This document shows, one piece after another, positions 59,756 to 64,000 of a DNA stretch of 64,000 nucleotides. Both the position numbers and the translations under genes were made by a program. Within the stretch, counting starts at the first letter, position 1. Each line of letters opens with the position of its first letter. The notes below the pieces were generated by a model. It was not told the DNA's origin. It worked only from the letters and a program-made list of their open reading frames with translations, and did not search any database. The DNA is from Megalopta genalis (lineage: Eukaryota > Arthropoda > Insecta > Hymenoptera > Halictidae), in the NCBI RefSeq assembly GCF_051020955.1, contig NC_135014.1:27207221-27271220 (forward strand). The letters are read 5' to 3'.

Positions 59756-60104
59756 CAGGGTGTCCCAAAATTATGGTATTTCCAGGAAATCAGGGGTTCC
59801 CGAGATCGTTTCGAGCAATCTTTTCCTCAGCGAAAATGCGATCCGAGGCTTCGTTCGCGAGTTATTCATGAAAAACGGTGACCAATGAGAGGCCAGATCA
59901 GCCGACGCGTGGCGGCTGAGCCAACGAGCGGAACTGGGCGTCGACCGTCTAACGCTAGGCGAGCTCGCCTCTCATTGGTCAGCGGTTTTCGTTGATAACT
60001 CGTTAACGACGCCTCGGAGAACATTTTTGTAAAGGAAAAAGTTGCTTCGAATCACCTCAGGAATCTCTAATTTCCCGGAAGTGCCATAATTTTGGGATAT
60101 CCTG
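59756..60104. mobile_element. Family B foldback MITE with unlike inner arms
   Basis: CAGGGTGTCCC to GGGATATCCTG, flanked by TATA on both sides. Both termini are of the CATAATTTTGGG subfamily. The left inner arm is GCGAAAATGCGATCCGAGGC, whereas the right is GCCTCGGAGAACATTTTTGT, the type found at 5.3 and 47.3 kb. Non-coding. Confidence 0.9.
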
Positions 60105-61199
60105 TATATATAGATAGATCGACGGTACGCGTACTTAGAATACTATTGTTCTCTTATTCAAGTTTCATTTTCGCAGATCAAAAGGATCGCGTACGTAAGA
60201 AATTATACATTCAACGTTTAAAGTAATTGCCCTTTCGAATCTAATCGCGTCTTTCTCGAGCGTTTTGAAATTATTTATTTTAAATATAACACTGTACATT
60301 TCATAAACCATAAAAGGTACATCAACAATTTAAAATATGAATCGAAACGTTAATGGAAATATTAATCGATACGCGAAAAGTGCTCGATTGTTTTGGAAAT
60401 GCTCGTCGAAAAATGTTCTCCGGTTACGATAATCGAAAAGATATTTTGCGCGCAATTTTTTCGGAAATGCAATTTAACGTTCAATCTCGCTTCTGGCATT
60501 CGGAGATCGTCGCGTCGGAGTTAAAAATGTGCCTTCGATAAATATTCGGTATGACGAGCATTCGCGGTGGCCTGGGATGCATTAGAACGCATTTCGTCCG
60601 GAGTTTTCTCAGAAAAAAAAGGTGGAGCAAACGGTCAGTCGATGCGATGAAACGAAAGGCCGGCGTTCGTTAATGGCCGTGAATAAGCAAATAATGTTTA
60701 AACGCCGTACGATAACGACTCCGTTCAAAGGGCAAAGATGGAGGGCGCAATGGAATAAGACGATTAATTGTCTTCCGCGAGTTCGAGGAGGAAAGGACGC
60801 TCCGGGGGAAAGAAGAATTCCAGCCGGGGCACTTGAGCGTCTAAACGAGGTTGGTTGCACTCGACAGAAGCCACCTTCCTGCGGTCGTCTGTTCCAAAGG
60901 AGAAGAAGCACTGAATAGGAGAGCTGATACGGGGTTGCCTAATTGTCCAATGATGATATAAACCGCTTCTCCGCTCTCGTAGAAATGGCACGAACCGCTT
61001 CCTCCGCGACAAAGTGCCGGCCACTTTACCGATACCGCAGAAGGATGTCGATCGGGTGCTGCGTCCGATGAATTACCAACGAAAATTTAGGCTGGCTGCT
61101 GCACCAATTGCGGCAAATTTTATTCTATCCATTTTTCTCCACGCCACACTATAAAGCACGTTTGAAAAAACGATGTTTTTAGAAATATTGTTTCAAGCA
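60105..61199. other. Unique sequence, no gene recognised
   Basis: Overlapping frames of about 100 codons at 60609-60918 on both strands are not recognisable. Confidence 0.45.
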
Positions 61200-61415
61200 C
61201 AGTAATGTCTCCCTAACTGACGCTCGGATTGTACACGAAAATGGACAGTTTGGGAAGAGGAGATACGATTGTTCGAGCCTCGTCGCTCGTTTTTTTATGG
61301 TTGTCAATTGTCAACAACTATAAGAACGAGCCGAAAGCCAAATTATCCATTTTAGTGGACAATCTGAGCGTCAATCAGAGAGACAATCTGAGCGTCAACT
61401 AGAGAGACATTACTG
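61200..61415. mobile_element. Family A foldback MITE with doubled right end
   Basis: CAGTAATGTCTCCC to GAGAGACATTACTG. The centre TTATGGTTGTCAATTGTCAA folds on itself. The right arm lacks the ATCTCCTCTTCCC part, and the outer 24 bp (CAATCTGAGCGTCAA...GAGAGA) occur twice in tandem. The left flank is CA rather than TA. Confidence 0.85.
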
Positions 61416-64000
61416 TAACGTGTAATTTCAATATCGTAATTATTTCCTTGCCCGCGATCACTTTCGAAGTAATATCATTTCAAACGTTATTTCTTAAATA
61501 ACGTACTATTTCATTTTCCAATCATTTGAAACAATTGTCCGAGAGATAATCGCGAGGTTCTTCTTCGAAATTGGCGAATTCACGGTGATCTAATTACATC
61601 AAGTCCAAGGGCGGTCGATAGCGACATCCTTTGGCGACATTTCCACGAGATAACATAACGGGGAACGTTTGTTTTAAAGACTGACATCCATCTTTTATCT
61701 TTCCACGCCGGCGGAACGATTATTTTCGTTCGCGACGGAACCGGGCGTAAAACTCTCGGGGATGATCTTTTTAATGAAGGAGTTCTGCTGAAAGCAAAAC
61801 GCTGCGAAGGCTAATTAAAATAAGGTCTTTTCGATGCGTAACTGTTTCTAGAATTATACCTCTTCGCGAAGGGAAAGAGGTTTGTTAAAAAAACCTAGTT
61901 CGCTTAAAGGTTTCTCAGAATAAAATGCTTTCTAGAAAATAATTTATTCGAAGTTATCTCGAAGATCTCTTGTGTCATGTTTGACGGAAAGACGGATGAT
62001 ATTTCAGCGAGATCGTTCTCCGAACTTTCGTCGTTACTTTTAATCCTGTGATATCGTTCGCGCGATTTCCCGCTTTATTTTCAAACTTCGTGCTTCAAAT
62101 TGTAGAACAAGTTCCGAGGAAGATCTATCCGATTCTTCGCGAAGATGCAATCTTCTTTCGGCGGATCGGCACAATGGCCGCGCTCTCTCGTATCGACCGA
62201 TAATTGTTCTTCGCTCGCACAAAGACTGTCCTCTTACAATACCACGCGCCTTTTCTATACATTTTTGAACATTTTACAGCGGCACGATGCGCGCGGAAGA
62301 TTTACCGTCGAATCACGTTCAAGATAAACTTTCCCCGACACACAGAAATGACGGGTTGGCACGTCGGACGACCGACCCATTGTTGATCCGTACCGCTTCG
62401 ACCGGAGAAGCGCACTGTTCCCGATAAACTCGAACAGAGTAATTAATGCCGTAATAATCGGGAAAAAATTGGTCGTCGATCGATTCCCGACTCGACGGCC
62501 ATTGAAACGCTCATGGTCGTATGCTGGGCGCACACCTTCGCAGGGATTTACAGAACAGAATTCAATTAATTCTGTCCTTTGAAATCTAATTAATTGATAG
62601 ATCTCGAACTTTGGAAGTTCGTATCGAACTGACTGAAAAAGTATTGTAGTGAAATTATTACTATTATTACTATTATTTAATAGGGCGATTTAATCTGGAA
62701 TATTAGACGAAATTATTTACACAGAATTATTTATATTTAGACCGTGGATGTTTACGGGGAACAAAAATTGTTCAGAGAGGTCATCCTTGCGAATCAGTTT
62801 TAATTAACTGAAAGCAGTACAATCATTTGTTTAAATTCCTTAAATGCTTCTACCGTTTCACATACGATTTCCCAAGTAATATAATTTAATAATGTAAAAG
62901 TTGCATGAAATTATTTATAATCGTGCAGTAGACGTTTACGTAAAATAAAAATTCTACATACACATTTATTTCTCTCGAGAATTGGTCCAAACGCTGCGCG
63001 AATATTCTCGAACTCTCTAAACGCTTCCACCGTTTCGCGTTCGATCTACGAAATTTTCTCGATCTCGAAAAACTGCATAAAATCCGCGGTCTCCCGGAGA
63101 GCGAATCGTCGCGCGGAAATATTAGCACGCGCCGGTGGAAACCGCGCTCGAAATCAAGCGATCTCGATAAAATAGCAGCGCGAATAATTCGAATTTATCC
63201 GGGAGGATCGGGGAAAGCACGGTTTTAATCTTTCCGCGGCGAGAACGAGCGGGTCCCAGAGCCGGCGCGTTCCCCGCGAAATAAATAAAACCGGGCGGCG
63301 CAGACCAATAAATCTTATTTGATAGACTCATAGGCTTTAATGGGCAGCGGCGGTGGCACAGGAAGCAATTCGGGCCGGCATTTTTTCACCGCGCGCGTTC
63401 CGCGAACGAGCATCGCAGCCGAATTCTCGCGATGGCGGCCGCTCTGCGACCTGCGTCCAATGAAATATTCATTCCAGCCGGTATCGCTCCGATCCGGTCA
63501 AGCGATACATAAACATCCAATAGACTGTGATTTGCGAGCCTCCCCCCCCCCCCCCCCCCGCGTATGGCGAGTCCCGTTCTTTTCACGCGCCGTGGAACGA
63601 AGGGAAGAACGAAGAAAAATCAAACCGCAATAGAACGCACGAATTCAAGTTCCCCGTCGGACCCGATCGTGTCCGAACGGACGCGTGGGATCCGGCCGAA
63701 AGAAATTAGGTCGCCAGCCGGCTCGGTGAATCGCCGGCGCACCCTCGGAGGGAAGGGTCCGAGAGCCTCGAATGCGGCAATTGAACCGGCCGGCGGTGGT
63801 ATTATAATTCAAATGCCGCGCATAGGCCGCGCGAGAGTCTAATTTCGCGGCGCATTGTGCCACCGATGGAACCCGATTCACCTGTCCGCGGCCCCGATTA
63901 AACGCGTCTCGACCTTTCCGAGGCGCCTCCGTCGTTCTCGGCTCAACTCTTCGACCGCTGCGATCAAAGGTGCCCGAGGCATCCAAGATTTCGACTCGAA
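61416..64000. other. Unique sequence, no gene recognised
   Basis: 62690-63080 may be an old tandem duplication of about 190 bp (shared AAATTATTTATA, GTTTACG, GCTTC-ACCGTTTC). 63542-63559 is a run of 18 C. 63230-64000 is CpG-rich. No gene recognised. Confidence 0.4.

Noticed and set aside
62690..63080. Possible 190-bp tandem duplication
   Set aside because: Only scattered short matches remain; too diverged to list as a firm repeat without an alignment.
1..64000. tRNA, rRNA and well-known insect microRNA sequences
   Set aside because: I read both strands for tRNA B-box motifs and familiar microRNA seeds and found none convincing. A covariance-model search would be decisive.

Overview
The window looks like non-coding insect nuclear DNA. 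It fits a hymenopteran, perhaps a bee: AT-rich tracts alternate with CpG-rich blocks, microsatellites are plentiful, and there are many short TA- or TTAA-bounded inverted-repeat elements. Species is not determinable from this sequence alone. No open reading frame gave a recognisable protein, and the longest ones are products of simple repeats, so no coding gene, rRNA or tRNA is called. The window could be intergenic or lie inside a very long intron.

The annotatable content is repeats. Family A is a foldback MITE of about 190-220 bp with ends TA-CAGTAATGTCTC, full copies near 1.2, 9.2, 20.9, 21.4 and 61.2 kb and many fragments (8.6, 10.7, 16.9, 22.7, 30.8, 32.8, 44.7, 50.8, 57.6 and 57.9 kb). 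Family B is a foldback element of about 340-370 bp with ends CAGGGTGTCCC, at 5.0, 15.3, 32.3, 47.0, 49.6 and 59.8 kb. A third group is TTAA-bounded and piggyBac-like (9.5, 11.4-11.9, 18.8, 20.0, 20.2, 24.9, 53.7 and 55.7 kb). Family D is an unclassified repeat at 1-205 and 16.6 kb. Two lone Tc1-like ends lie at 11.3 and 13.3 kb.

Tandem duplications and minisatellites fill much of the rest: 6.7, 8.8, 17.7, 23.8, 25.9, 27.5, 30.9, 33.8, 34.4, 36.8, 39.0, 41.6 and 53.7 kb. CpG-rich unique blocks lie at about 7.2-8.6, 12.0-13.2, 29.6-30.4, 31.6-32.2, 52.4-53.5 and 63.2-64.0 kb; they could hold regulatory DNA, but nothing proves it.

The most interesting observation is an architecture shared by several TTAA-bounded elements with otherwise different sequences: TTAA, exactly 16 bp, then a 14-16 bp palindrome whose sequence is specific to each family. 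Six ends from four families keep this spacing. A related group starting TTAACG has 14 bp instead. In one locus the palindrome is amplified into an eight-copy array. This looks like a conserved transposase-binding layout with family-specific recognition sequences, though no transposase gene is present here.
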